DNA of 64,000 bases from Kribbella kalugense (GCF_004365875.1 NZ_SODF01000002.1:2482971-2546970), one strand, 5' to 3'. Positions 7,312 to 15,662 are shown, counted from the stretch's first letter. Notes: generated from the letters alone by a model not told the origin. Made by a program: numbers and translations.

Positions 7312-9429
7312 ATGTCTCAGCCCGTGAGCGACTTCACACGATCTGCCTCCCCCGACGGCCTCCTCGAGGCTCTCGACCCGGAGCAGCGGGCGGTCGCGAC
7401 CTCGTTGCACGGCCCGGTCGTGGTGATGGCCGGCGCGGGCACCGGGAAGACGCGGGCGATCACCCACCGGATCGCGTACGGCGTCCAGACCGGGACCTTC
7501 GACCCGGTCCGCGTGCTCGCGGTGACGTTCACCCAGCGGGCCGCGGGGGAGATGCGCGGCCGGCTCGCGCAGCTCGGCGTCCAGGGCGTGCAGGCCCGCA
7601 CCTTCCACTCGGCCGCGCTCCGGCAGGCCCGGTTCTTCTGGCCGAAGGTGTACGGCGGGGAGCTGCCACCGATCGCGGATCGCAAGTTCCCGCTGCTCAC
7701 CGAGGCCGCGTCCCGCTGCCGGGTCCGGGTGGACACGCCCGCCCTGCGCGACCTGGCCGGTGAGGTCGAGTGGGCCAAGGTCAGCAACGTCCGCCCGGAC
7801 GACTACGCCCGCATCGCGCCCAAGTCGGCCCGCACGCTGGCTGCCTTCGACCCGGCCACGATCGCGCGCATCTTCGCGGCGTACGAAGACGTGAAGCTCG
7901 AGCGCGGCCGGATCGACCTGGAGGACGTGCTGCTCTGTGCGGTCGCGTTGCTCGCCGAGGACGAGCGGGTGGCGGCGGAGATCCGCCGGCAGTACCGGAC
8001 GTTCGTCGTGGACGAGTATCAGGACGTGTCGCCGCTGCAGCAGAGTCTGCTCGACCTGTGGCTGGGCGGCCGTGAGGACGTCTGCGTGGTCGGCGATCCG
8101 GCGCAGACGATCTATTCGTGGGCCGGTGCCGAGCCGGAGAACCTGGTGCGCTTCGCCTCCCGGCATCCGTCGGCCACAGTGATCAAGCTGGTCCGTGACT
8201 ACCGGTCGACGCCCCAGATCGTCGACGTGGCGAACAAGATCCTGGACGCGGCCGGTCCGACCGGACTGCCCGGCCGGGTGACGCTGCGGTCGCAGAAGGA
8301 GGCCGGTCCGGCTCCGGTGTACCGCGAGTACTCCGATGAGGTCGCAGAGTCGGACGCGGTGGCGCGGGCGGTCGTGCGGCTCCGGGACGAGGGCGCGGCG
8401 TTGCGGGACATCGCCGTACTGTTCCGGACCAATGCGCAGTCGGAGAACTTCGAGCAGGCGCTGGCCGAGCGGAAGATCCCGACCGTGCTGAAGGGAGCTG
8501 AGCGGTTCTTCGAGCGAGCCGAGATCCGGCAGGCCGCCGTACTACTACGCGGGCAGGCGAAGGCTGGAGAGGTGTCGGACGACCTGGTCACCACCGTGAC
8601 CGGAGTGCTGGGCGGCGCCGGGTGGAAGCCGGAGCCGCCGACCGGGACCGGGGCAGTGCGGGACCGGTGGGAGTCGCTGAGCGCGCTGGTGACGATGACT
8701 TCCGACTTTGCTGCTGCCCACCCTGACGCCCGCCTGCCGGAGCTGATGACTGAGCTGGACCGGCGGGCGTCGATTCAGCATGCGCCACTGGCGGAGGGCG
8801 TCACGCTGGCCACCCTGCACGCGGCCAAGGGGCTGGAGTGGGAGAACGTCTTCATCGTCGGAGCACACGAGGGGACGTTGCCGATCGCCTACGCCCAGAC
8901 GCCGGCGCAGGTCGAGGAGGAGCGGCGACTGTTCTATGTGGGCGTGACGCGGGCGAAGCAGCAGCTGTTCGTCAGCTGGTCCACCTCCCGCTCACCCGGC
9001 GGCCGAGGTACGCGCGGCCCGACCAGGTTCCTCGACCCGATCGGCGTCCGTACGGCGCGGACCGAGTGGAACCCGTCGACGCCCGTCAGCCGGGAACGCC
9101 CGGCGAGCTCCTCACGCTCCGGCCGCCCGATCCCGAAATGCCGGGTCTGCGGCCGCGGGCTGCTCGACCCCGGCGCCCGCAAGCTCGGCCGCTGCGAGGA
9201 CTGCCCGTCGAAGATCGACCAGAAGCTGTACGACGCCCTGATCGAATGGCGCACCGAGCAGGCCGAGTCCGAGCGCATGCCGGCCTTCGTCATCCTCACC
9301 GACGCGACCCTGACCGCCATCGCCGAAACCAGCCCCGCCGACGAGCAGTCCCTCCGTCAGATTCCGGGCATCGGCCACACCAAGCTGGCGAAGTACGGCG
9401 AACACATCCTGATGCTCTGCACCCGCTGA
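7312..9429 (+). CDS. uvrD2: ATP-dependent DNA helicase UvrD2
   Basis: 705 residues, superfamily 1A. Motif I is MAGAGTGKTRAITHRI, motif II is VVDEYQDVSPLQQ, motif III GDPAQTIYSWAGA, motif V TLHAAKGLEWENVF, and motif VI is in RLFYVGVTRAKQQLF. Near residue 600 there is a four-Cys cluster (CRVCGRG ... CEDCPSK) and then an HRDC domain (EWRTEQAESERMPAFVIL ... IPGIGHTKLAKYG). A tetracysteine followed by HRDC is the hallmark of mycobacterial-type UvrD2 rather than UvrD1/PcrA. It unwinds DNA in repair or replication. A GTG at 7324 is an alternative start. Confidence 0.93.
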   Translation: MSQPVSDFTRSASPDGLLEALDPEQRAVATSLHGPVVVMAGAGTGKTRAITHRIAYGVQTGTFDPVRVLAVTFTQRAAGEMRGRLAQLGVQGVQARTFHSAALRQARFFWPKVYGGELPPIADRKFPLLTEAASRCRVRVDTPALRDLAGEVEWAKVSNVRPDDYARIAPKSARTLAAFDPATIARIFAAYEDVKLERGRIDLEDVLLCAVALLAEDERVAAEIRRQYRTFVVDEYQDVSPLQQSLLDLWLGGREDVCVVGDPAQTIYSWAGAEPENLVRFASRHPSATVIKLVRDYRSTPQIVDVANKILDAAGPTGLPGRVTLRSQKEAGPAPVYREYSDEVAESDAVARAVVRLRDEGAALRDIAVLFRTNAQSENFEQALAERKIPTVLKGAERFFERAEIRQAAVLLRGQAKAGEVSDDLVTTVTGVLGGAGWKPEPPTGTGAVRDRWESLSALVTMTSDFAAAHPDARLPELMTELDRRASIQHAPLAEGVTLATLHAAKGLEWENVFIVGAHEGTLPIAYAQTPAQVEEERRLFYVGVTRAKQQLFVSWSTSRSPGGRGTRGPTRFLDPIGVRTARTEWNPSTPVSRERPASSSRSGRPIPKCRVCGRGLLDPGARKLGRCEDCPSKIDQKLYDALIEWRTEQAESERMPAFVILTDATLTAIAETSPADEQSLRQIPGIGHTKLAKYGEHILMLCTR

Positions 9430-9811
9430 CTGCCCTTTCGGGCAAGGCCCCTGCGGAAATCTGTTGCCAGGCACGGGTTCGGCGGCGCACCCTGGAAGAC
9501 GTGCCGTGTTCTGCTCCTGGCAGACCTGGCAGTTAGGTGACAGAGGCAACGATCCCGGAGCGTGCGGATGGCGCCCCGGAGCGTGCCGGACTGCGTCTGT
9601 TTTTGGGGCGGAGGGTGTCGCAGCAGCCAGATTCGGCCGTCGCTGCGGCAACTTCCGGCCAACTTCGCAAACTGGCGATAAATAGTTTGCGGGGCCCGAC
9701 GAGGTCGGCGTACTGTTCTTTCTGCGGCCGAAGCCTGGCCGAAAACTTCAAACAACCATAGCGATCGAGCTAACCGCCCGCTTCGCGACAACGAGAGGAG
9801 GTGCCCTGGAA
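9430..9811 (+). other. whiB7 upstream region (382 bp without a gene)
   Basis: After the uvrD2 stop there is a small TGCCC/GGGCA hairpin (9431-9444) that may end uvrD2 transcription. The rest is the promoter and untranslated leader of the whiB7 unit. It holds an inverted repeat and promoter-like hexamers near 9666-9716, and AGGAGGT at about 9796-9802 in front of the leader ORF. No convincing open reading frame is present before 9812. Confidence 0.6.
9666..9716 (+). promoter_or_regulatory. Candidate whiB7 promoter with overlapping inverted repeat
   Basis: CGCAAACT (9666-9673) and AGTTTGCG (9684-9691) form a perfect 8-bp dyad around an AT-rich 10-nt centre. The right arm overlaps a -35-like TTGCGG (9687-9692), which is 18 bp from a -10-like TACTGT (9711-9716). 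WhiB7 in other actinobacteria activates its own promoter through an AT-rich patch next to the -35; the ATAAATA stretch here is in that position. Prediction from spacing only. Confidence 0.5.
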
Positions 9812-10012
9812 ATGATCACCAACAACACGGCCAAGATGCCGATCAGCGACGTTGTAGCGCTGCCGTGCGCCCCGATTCAGGGTGCCTCGCCGCGACCGCA
9901 CGTCGCGACCGTTGTCCTCATGGCCTCCGGCTTTGCCCAGATCAAGGGCGGAGCTGTCGGCGATGTGAAGTACGGCGGTTCGGGTTCTCGAGCATGGAGT
10001 CCACCGGTCTGA
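9812..10012 (+). CDS. whiB7 leader ORF (uORF), 66 residues
   Basis: ATG with a strong upstream AGGAGGT. The product (MITNNTAKMPISDVVALPCA... to ...SRAWSPPV) has no recognisable domain and ends in a Pro-Pro-Val that could slow ribosomes. Its stop codon (10010-10012) lies inside a hairpin, and an intrinsic terminator follows 25 bp later, before whiB7. Characterised whiB7/wblC leaders carry a translated uORF whose stalling by ribosome-targeting antibiotics permits read-through of the terminator; position and architecture here match that. The peptide itself is probably not the functional product. Confidence 0.7.
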   Translation: MITNNTAKMPISDVVALPCAPIQGASPRPHVATVVLMASGFAQIKGGAVGDVKYGGSGSRAWSPPV

Positions 10013-10028
10013 CAGACGTCAGAGCCGG
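10004..10028 (+). promoter_or_regulatory. Hairpin overlapping the uORF stop codon
   Basis: CCGG-T-CTGAC, loop AGAC, GTCAG-AG-CCGG. The stem contains the uORF stop codon, so a ribosome terminating or stalled there would melt it. This makes it a candidate switch hairpin of the whiB7 attenuator. Confidence 0.55.
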
Positions 10029-10036
10029 CACCTCCA

Positions 10037-10077
10037 GGCCGCGGAACCCACCAAAGGGTCCCGCGGCCCTTTTGTTT
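10037..10077 (+). terminator. Intrinsic terminator in the whiB7 leader (attenuator)
   Basis: GGCCGCGG-A-ACCC pairs with GGGT-C-CCGCGGCC (one mismatch) around a 6-nt loop, followed directly by CTTTTGTTT. It stands between the uORF and whiB7, so whiB7 expression requires read-through. This is a textbook rho-independent terminator placed as an attenuator. Confidence 0.8.
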
Positions 10078-10164
10078 GTCAGACACAGTTTTGGCGGTCA
10101 TCAACCGTTGACCGTCACGGACGACAAGAGATCAGCAACCGAAAGTCACTGGGAGGTGACCGGA

Positions 10165-10452
10165 ATGAGCGTGAGCTTCCTCGATGTCTTCACCGAGGTG
10201 GCAACGTCGCAGGACCTGCCCTGTCGGTCCTACGCGCCAGAACTCTTCTTCGCCGAATCGCCGGCGGACGTCGAGTACGCGAAGTCACTCTGCACGACCT
10301 GCCCGTTGCAGGCCGAGTGCCTGGCCGGAGCGCTTGAGCGTTCCGAGCCGTGGGGTGTGTGGGGTGGCCAGCTGTTCGTCCAAGGTGTGGTGGTTCCGCG
10401 CAAGCGGCCCCGAGGGCGTCCCCGCAAGAGCGACACCGTTACCGCAGCCTGA
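10165..10452 (+). CDS. whiB7: Transcriptional regulator WhiB7
   Basis: 95 residues with the four Fe-S cluster cysteines (LPC, then CTTCPLQAEC), the GVWGG turn, and the C-terminal AT-hook RGRPRK that distinguishes WhiB7 from other WhiB proteins. It binds the primary sigma factor and drives intrinsic antibiotic-resistance genes. The ATG follows GGGAGGTG. Its leader carries a uORF and terminator (9812-10077). In Mycobacterium the same gene lies next to uvrD2, as here. Confidence 0.95.
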   Translation: MSVSFLDVFTEVATSQDLPCRSYAPELFFAESPADVEYAKSLCTTCPLQAECLAGALERSEPWGVWGGQLFVQGVVVPRKRPRGRPRKSDTVTAA

Positions 10453-10517
10453 ACGACACCAACCATCCGAAACGAGTCCGAACGATGACGAACCAGATTT
10501 CACACAGGAGAATCGAA

Positions 10518-10703
10518 ATGCATTTACTTCATGAAGATCTCGCCCGTGCTCATTGTCGTGCTTCACTGCACGACGCCGAGCAGAACCGGCGCTTCCGCCT
10601 CGCTCACCAGATCGAGAAGGCGCAGAAGCAGGCCGAACGGGCCGGCCGGCGAGCTGAGAGGGCCAGCGCACGCGCGCGCCTCGCACTCGCCCGCCTCGTC
10701 TGA
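10518..10703 (+). CDS. Small basic helical protein downstream of whiB7
   Basis: 61 residues starting MHLLHEDLARAH behind AGGAG; almost entirely charged helix (Arg, Ala, Glu, Gln) with an RRAERASARARLALARL tail. An upstream in-frame ATG at 10485 has no comparable ribosome site. Similar short 'HEDLAR' proteins are common in actinobacteria but have no assigned function. The gap of 65 bp from whiB7 suggests the same transcript, ended by the hairpin at 10738. Confidence 0.7.
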   Translation: MHLLHEDLARAHCRASLHDAEQNRRFRLAHQIEKAQKQAERAGRRAERASARARLALARLV

Positions 10704-10737
10704 TCCACCCAGCAGCACAGCCTGACCAGCTGAACGA

Positions 10738-10775
10738 CTGAGGGGCGGCACCCAAAGGGGGTGCCGCCCCTTCAG
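10738..10775. terminator. Strong bidirectional terminator
   Basis: AGGGGCGGCACCC / GGGTGCCGCCCCT stem of about 13 bp with a 5-nt loop, between the plus-strand whiB7 unit and the minus-strand Nudix gene. The Nudix stop codon lies within its 3' flank, so it can serve both converging transcripts. Confidence 0.75.
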
Positions 10776-11296
10776 CGTTCCTGCAGCAACGCCTGCTGGA
10801 GCCCGACCAGCGTGATCCCGCTGACGATCTCGTGCCGCGCGATCATCCCGGGTACGTCGGCCAGCGGGATCCACTCGATCCGGTCCGACTCGTTCCGCTC
10901 CGTCGGCTCCCCGATCCGTACCGCGCTCCTCGCCTGGAACACGTAGTGCCGCGAATCCATGATCCCGGCGGCCGGCTCGGACCGGATGAGCTCGGTGAGC
11001 CCGTCGGCCCGCCACCCGGTCTCCTCCTCGAGCTCCCGCGCCGCCGCGGCCTCCGGGCTCTCACCGGCCTCGATGATCCCCATCGGGAGCTCCCAGGCCC
11101 ACGTGTCGGTCAGGAACCGGTGCCGCCACATCAGCAGCACGTGCTCGTCCCGGATGACGACCGCGGCGGCGATGTCCTTCAGCCGTACGGCGTGATAGTC
11201 GAACCGCTCACCGTCGGGTTGCTCGACGTCCAACCGCCGTACGCTCAGCCACCGATTACCCCAGACCTCGGCCTCATCATGAATCACCCATCGCAC
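10772..11296 (-). CDS. Nudix hydrolase (ADP-ribose pyrophosphatase-like)
   Basis: 174 residues. The Nudix box is MGIIEAGESPEAAAARELEEETG with the full GX5EX7REUXEEXGU pattern, preceded by WAWELP, which is typical of ADP-sugar pyrophosphatases. The N-terminal strand (WGNRWLSVRRLDVEQPDG) fits the dimerisation domain of that subfamily. Substrate preference is inferred only. It converges on the whiB7 unit. Confidence 0.88.
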   Translation of the reverse strand: MRWVIHDEAEVWGNRWLSVRRLDVEQPDGERFDYHAVRLKDIAAAVVIRDEHVLLMWRHRFLTDTWAWELPMGIIEAGESPEAAAARELEEETGWRADGLTELIRSEPAAGIMDSRHYVFQARSAVRIGEPTERNESDRIEWIPLADVPGMIARHEIVSGITLVGLQQALLQER

Positions 11297-11314
11297 CCGG
11301 TGCAGACTAGTGCC

Positions 11315-11482
11315 ATGCCAAGAGCTACCTGTGCGTTATGTGGTCAGCAGGCCGAGTCCGAGGACGTGCCGCTGACCTGGATGACCTCGATCGAGGACGG
11401 CCGCAAGCTGCTGTACTGCGACCGGTGTGCTCGGGACAACGTCCGCAGCATCGAGGGCAAGCTCGACTCGGTCTACTGGTGA
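11315..11482 (+). CDS. Small zinc-ribbon protein
   Basis: 55 residues with CALCG near the N-terminus and YCDRCARDNVRSIEGKLD near the C-terminus, a C-x2-C ... C-x2-C ribbon. It is a recognisable small actinobacterial protein type without assigned function. It starts 18 bp from the divergent Nudix gene and ends 1 bp before the opposing DUF899 gene stop. Confidence 0.75.
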   Translation: MPRATCALCGQQAESEDVPLTWMTSIEDGRKLLYCDRCARDNVRSIEGKLDSVYW

Positions 11483-11483
11483 G

Positions 11484-12269
11484 TCAGTACTGATCGGGGA
11501 CGCGCATCGCGGGTCCGCCGACGTGCAGCCCGAGCGGCTCCGCCCGTCCTTTCGGCTCCTCCCACGCCTCCTGACGACCGAGGACGGTCAGATCGAGGTA
11601 CCGGTCGCAGTTGTGGAAGTCCTCGAGACCGCGGCCGAACGTCGAGTACGTGTGGAACACCTCGTCGTCGACCCGGAGGAACGTACTGATCCCCGGCAGC
11701 TCATCGCCGTTCATCTCGGCGGTCCAGGGCCCGCCTGACCACGGCGTACCCTTCTGGGTCGCCAGCTCCTCCTGCGTGCGGAAGTGCAGCAGCACCGGCG
11801 CGACCCGGTCGTCCAGCGTGGCGTGGAAGTCGTAGTTGAAGTCACTCCCGAACGACGAGTACCACGGAAACGTCCAGCCCAGGCGTTGTTTGAACGCGGC
11901 GAGCTTCTCGTGCGGCGCACGTGACACCGCGACCAGCGAGGTGTTGCGCACGTACAACTGGCGCAGGTTGCCGATCTCGTCGGCGGCGGACGAACAGCTC
12001 GAACAGGCCTCGTCCCACTCCGGGGCGAACATGAAGTGGTGGACCACCAGTTGGTCCCGCCCATCGAACAGGTCGAGCAGCCCGACCGGTCCGTCGGGAC
12101 CCTCGAACTTGTACGGCTTGGTGATCCGGACCATCGGCAGCCGGCGGCGTTCGGCGTTGACCTCGTCGCGGGCCTTGGTGACCGCCTTCTCCTTGGTCAG
12201 CAGCTCACGACGCGCGGCCAGCCACTCGTCGGCCGACACGACCTCGGGCAGGTTGTCCATCGTCGTCAT
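11484..12269 (-). CDS. DUF899 family thioredoxin-like protein
   Basis: 261 residues. The segment LVVHHFMFAPEWDEACSSCSSAADE carries the C-x2-C and the thioredoxin-like strand of DUF899; later blocks FPWYSSFGSDFNYDFH and VFHTYSTFGRGLE are also family hallmarks. The ATG has AGAGGAA upstream. The molecular activity of the family is not established; the fold suggests a redox role. Confidence 0.88.
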   Translation of the reverse strand: MTTMDNLPEVVSADEWLAARRELLTKEKAVTKARDEVNAERRRLPMVRITKPYKFEGPDGPVGLLDLFDGRDQLVVHHFMFAPEWDEACSSCSSAADEIGNLRQLYVRNTSLVAVSRAPHEKLAAFKQRLGWTFPWYSSFGSDFNYDFHATLDDRVAPVLLHFRTQEELATQKGTPWSGGPWTAEMNGDELPGISTFLRVDDEVFHTYSTFGRGLEDFHNCDRYLDLTVLGRQEAWEEPKGRAEPLGLHVGGPAMRVPDQY

Positions 12270-12353
12270 GGTTCCTCTGTACCCCTTTGTCGATCCTGGG
12301 ATGTGCCGTCCGACGCATAGGTGAAAGGCACACTCCTGTGGAAGGACCGATCA

Positions 12354-13820
12354 ATGACTCTCACGACCGAGACAGTGGCGACCGGCAGGCGGCAGTGGAT
12401 CGCCCTGAGCGTTCTCTGCCTCGCCGCGCTGCTGGTGTCCCTGGACCTCTTCGTGATGCTGCTCGCAGTGCCTGCGGTGACCAAGGCGCTGGGGGCGACC
12501 GGCAGTCAGCAGCTGTGGATCCTGGACGTGTACGGGTTCATGGTGGCCGGGCTGATGATCACCATGGGCAGCCTCGGTGACCGGCTCGGCCGTCGTCGGC
12601 TGCTGCTGATCGCGGCCGCCGTGTTCGGGGTCGCCTCGATCGTGGCGGCGTACTCCGTCAGTCCCGGCATGCTGATCGGGGCGCGCGCGGTGCTGGGCAT
12701 CGCCGGGGCGGCGATCGGGCCGTGCACGCTGTCGCTGATCTCGACGCTGTTCCCGGACGAGCGGCAGCGGGCCACAGCGCTCGGTATCTGGGGCGGCTGC
12801 TTCACGGTCGGTGCTGTGATCGGGCCGATCGTGGGAGGCGTGCTGTTGAACCACTTCTGGTGGGGGTCCGCCTTCCTGATCGGCGTACCGGCGATGGTGG
12901 TGCTGCTGGCGATCGGGCCGTTCATCCTGCCGGAGTACCGGAACGAGAAGGCCGGGCGGATCGACGTACCCAGCGTCTTGCTGTCGCTGGCCGCGATCCT
13001 GCCTGCGATCCACGGACTGAAGCACCTGGCCGCGCACGGCGCCGGTGTGCAGTCTGTCGGAGCCCTGCTGATCGGTGGGGTGTTCGGCTGGATCTTCGTA
13101 CGGCGGCAGCGGCGGCTGGACGACCCGCTGGTCGACGTACGGCTGTTCACGCGGCGGGTCTTCAGCGTGACGCTCGGCAGCATGACGGCGTTCTCGATGC
13201 TGTCCGGGGGCGTGATGGTGTTCGTCGCGCAGTACTTCCAATTGGTCCAGGGGATGACCCCGCTGGCCGCCGGTCTCGCGCTGGTTCCGGGCATGCTCAC
13301 GACGACGGTCGCTTTCCAGTTGGCGCCCCGGCTGGCGCAGCGGATCCGGCCGAGCGTGCTGATCCCGGCAGGGATCGCGTTCACTGTCGCCGGGATGATC
13401 ATGATGTCTGTCGCGACGTCCACGACGCTGCTGGTGATCGCGTTCGCCATCCAGTGCGTCGGTCCGGCACCACTCGTCACGCTCGGAACGAACCTGGTCA
13501 TCGGCTCGGTCCCGCCGGAGAAGGCCGGTTCGGCGGGCGCGCTGACCCAGACCGGCAACGAGTTCGGCTACTCGCTGGGCATCGCGGTCCTCGGCAGCGT
13601 GGTGACTGCGGTGTACCGCGGCCACATGGACGGCCGCGGCGGCAACTCGCTCGGCGAGGTGATCACCCAGGGCGCATCGGGTGACCTCCTGGATCAGGCG
13701 CGCGACGCCTTCACCAACGGTCTCCACCTCGCCGCAGGCATCGCCGCCCTGGCCCTGGCCGCCGTTGCGGTCCTGCTGGCCGTGACGCTGCGCGCGGTCC
13801 CAGCCCTCAGCCGTCGGTGA
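12354..13820 (+). CDS. MFS drug exporter, DHA2 (14-TM) type
   Basis: 488 residues with about 14 hydrophobic segments. The first helix reads LLVSLDLFVMLLAVPAV, and LWILDVYGFMVAGLMITMGSLGDRLGRRR is the DHA2 motif A region. It probably exports toxic compounds with proton antiport. The ATG with GGAAGG was preferred over one at 12321. Its stop overlaps the converging ABC1 kinase gene by 14 bp. No dedicated regulator is adjacent. Confidence 0.9.
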   Translation: MTLTTETVATGRRQWIALSVLCLAALLVSLDLFVMLLAVPAVTKALGATGSQQLWILDVYGFMVAGLMITMGSLGDRLGRRRLLLIAAAVFGVASIVAAYSVSPGMLIGARAVLGIAGAAIGPCTLSLISTLFPDERQRATALGIWGGCFTVGAVIGPIVGGVLLNHFWWGSAFLIGVPAMVVLLAIGPFILPEYRNEKAGRIDVPSVLLSLAAILPAIHGLKHLAAHGAGVQSVGALLIGGVFGWIFVRRQRRLDDPLVDVRLFTRRVFSVTLGSMTAFSMLSGGVMVFVAQYFQLVQGMTPLAAGLALVPGMLTTTVAFQLAPRLAQRIRPSVLIPAGIAFTVAGMIMMSVATSTTLLVIAFAIQCVGPAPLVTLGTNLVIGSVPPEKAGSAGALTQTGNEFGYSLGIAVLGSVVTAVYRGHMDGRGGNSLGEVITQGASGDLLDQARDAFTNGLHLAAGIAALALAAVAVLLAVTLRAVPALSRR

Positions 13821-15120
13821 AGCCCGGCAGGAGCTCCTCCAGCACCGAGCGGAACGGAGCCTGGGCCTCGAGTTGCGAGAGGACGGCCATGCCGCCGATC
13901 CAGACCCGGTGGATCAGCAGGTACGACGGCGGCATGTTGAGCCGGAGCGCGAGCGACGCGTTGGGCGACCGGAAGTCACCGGTCCGGTTCGCCTGCGCGC
14001 GCATCCAGGCCCGGCTGAACTGGAACGTCTCCTCCCGGGCCGGCTCCGCGAACGGCGCGAGGTAGTCCATCAGCTGCTCGGGCTCGATCTCCATCCGCGG
14101 CTTGATGAACCCCTCGGCCTTGAGCCCGTCCCGGACGGCGATACCGTCGCCCTTCAGCGAGATCCGCAGCAGCCGGCCGATCGCCGGCGGCAGACCGTCC
14201 GGGAGCCGCGCGCAGAGGCCGAAATCGACCACGCCGAGCCTGCCGTCGGCCATCACCCGGAAGTTCCCCGGATGCGGGTCCGAATGCAGCAGACCGGCGT
14301 ACTTCGGTCCGCTGAACATGAACCGGACGTACTTCAGCCCGATCGCGTCCCGCTCCTCCTGGGTGCCGTCGGTGATGTACGACGACAGCGGGCGGCCCTC
14401 GATCCACTCGGACACGATGACCGCGGGGGAGTGCTTGATGACGCGGGGGACGACGAACTCCGGGTGGTCCTTGAAAGCGTCGGCGTACTGCTGCTGGGCC
14501 TGGGCCTCGCGGTCGTAGTCGAGCTCCTCGCCGATCCGCTCCTGGAGTTCGGCGACGAGCGGTTTCACGTCCAGGCCGGGGATCAGGCTGCCGATGGTCC
14601 GGCCGAACCGACCGAGCTGGCGCAGGTCCGCACGCAGCGCCTCGGCGGCGCCTGGGTACTGCAGCTTGACCGCGACCTCGCGGCCGTCCTTGAGCCGGCC
14701 GCGGTGCACCTGGCCGATCGACGCGGCCGCCGCGGGCTGTTCGTCGAACTCGTCGAACCGGTCCCGCCAGCGCTTGCCGAGCTCGCGCTCCAGAATCGTG
14801 TGCACGGTCGAGGCCGGCATCGGCGGGGCGGAGTCCTGCAGCTTGGTCAGGGTGGCCCGGTACGGCGCCGCGAACTCCTCCGGCATCGCCGACTCCATCA
14901 GGCTGAGCATCTGCCCGAACTTCATCGCGCCGCCCTTGAGCTCACCCAGGACGGCGAACAACTGGTCGGCCGTCCGGCGCTGGAACTCGGCGAACACGGC
15001 CTCGGCGGGCGCGCCGCCGATGCGCTTGCCCAGGCCGACCGTCGCCCGCCCGGCGGCACCGAGGGGCAGGCTGGCAAGTTTCGCGGTCCGGCTCAGCGCC
15101 TTACGAGGAAGGTCCGACAC
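13807..15120 (-). CDS. ABC1/UbiB (AarF) family atypical kinase
   Basis: 437 residues starting MSDLPRKALSRTAKLASLPLG from a GTG; a GTG seven codons upstream (15141) is possible, but this start matches the usual N-terminus. The diagnostic KxGQ motif is in LKGGAMKFGQMLS, the Ala-rich nucleotide loop in PAAAASIGQVHRG, and the catalytic/metal region in LLHSDPHPGNFRVM and VVDFGL. Relatives act on isoprenoid lipid metabolism; in actinobacteria the role is undefined. The Mycobacterium tuberculosis equivalent also lies next to whiB7. Confidence 0.9.
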   Translation of the reverse strand: MSDLPRKALSRTAKLASLPLGAAGRATVGLGKRIGGAPAEAVFAEFQRRTADQLFAVLGELKGGAMKFGQMLSLMESAMPEEFAAPYRATLTKLQDSAPPMPASTVHTILERELGKRWRDRFDEFDEQPAAAASIGQVHRGRLKDGREVAVKLQYPGAAEALRADLRQLGRFGRTIGSLIPGLDVKPLVAELQERIGEELDYDREAQAQQQYADAFKDHPEFVVPRVIKHSPAVIVSEWIEGRPLSSYITDGTQEERDAIGLKYVRFMFSGPKYAGLLHSDPHPGNFRVMADGRLGVVDFGLCARLPDGLPPAIGRLLRISLKGDGIAVRDGLKAEGFIKPRMEIEPEQLMDYLAPFAEPAREETFQFSRAWMRAQANRTGDFRSPNASLALRLNMPPSYLLIHRVWIGGMAVLSQLEAQAPFRSVLEELLPGFTDG

Positions 15121-15159
15121 GATCCCATTCTGTCCGGTCACCCAAGCGGGGACGAAACA

Positions 15160-15200
15160 GGGGCGGTGCCCGGCACATCGATCATGCCGGGCACCGCCCC
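15160..15200 (-). terminator. Perfect 16-bp terminator hairpin after the DUF5679 gene
   Basis: GGGGCGGTGCCCGGCA at 15160-15175 is exactly complementary to 15185-15200, with a 9-nt loop. It follows the minus-strand DUF5679 stop by 16 bp and is followed on that strand by TGTTT. On the plus strand it is followed by TTT. Confidence 0.8.
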
Positions 15201-15216
15201 TTTACGACTTGGTGCG

Positions 15217-15375
15217 TCAGGCCTTGCCGAGGATCCGGTTCAGGTTCGTACCGCACTCGGGGCACTTGGCCTTCGCCATGCGCGTGCCCTTGTCGTTGAC
15301 CTTGACCTCGCCGTCGGCGGTGCGCTTGGCCTTGCACTTGACGCAGTAAAACTCGCCGCTCCAGGTCTCTGCCAT
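15217..15375 (-). CDS. DUF5679 small zinc-ribbon protein
   Basis: 52 residues: MAETWSGEFYCVKCK, then a KCPECGTNL pair, ending NRILGKA. This is the actinobacterial DUF5679 pattern (YCVKCK ... CPxCGT). Four cysteines should bind one zinc. Function unknown. It has its own terminator and is followed by the ABC1 kinase gene. Confidence 0.85.
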   Translation of the reverse strand: MAETWSGEFYCVKCKAKRTADGEVKVNDKGTRMAKAKCPECGTNLNRILGKA

Positions 15376-15583
15376 GAGGGCCCTCTCCTTGCTCTGAATT
15401 CCAGCCCGGGGTCTCGCCCCGGGCAGTCGTTGGATGCTAACGGCAGACCGTCCTGCCGTAGGCCGTTCGGCCCAGTCGGGATTCACCCTACGGCCTCCTG
15501 GCGCAGGCTCAAGCGCACCTCCCGGCCCGCGCGCCGCCTGAATCCCTCGGGGAAAGCCCTTACCGAAACTTTCGCCGGCACGG

Positions 15584-15662
15584 AACAGGCTCCCGGTGAC
15601 CCGCCTCCGGAACCGCTCGGCTTCCCCTCCGAGCGGCCCCGGAAGCGATCCGGGAGCCTGTT
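15584..15662. repeat. Nested inverted repeat, three stems
   Basis: Outer arms AACAGGCTCCCGG (15584-15596) and CCGGGAGCCTGTT (15650-15662) are a perfect 13-bp pair. Inside are CCGG/CCGG (15607-15610 / 15639-15642) and CCGCTCGG/CCGAGCGG (15613-15620 / 15629-15636) around an 8-nt loop. It can form a long interrupted hairpin in DNA or RNA on either strand. No T-tract follows, so it is not a simple terminator. Confidence 0.7.

Noticed and set aside
12351..13727. 458-codon minus-strand frame opposite the DHA2 transporter
   Set aside because: Arg/His/Gln/Asp-rich shadow of the transporter reading frame; no domain, start signal or hydrophobic pattern.
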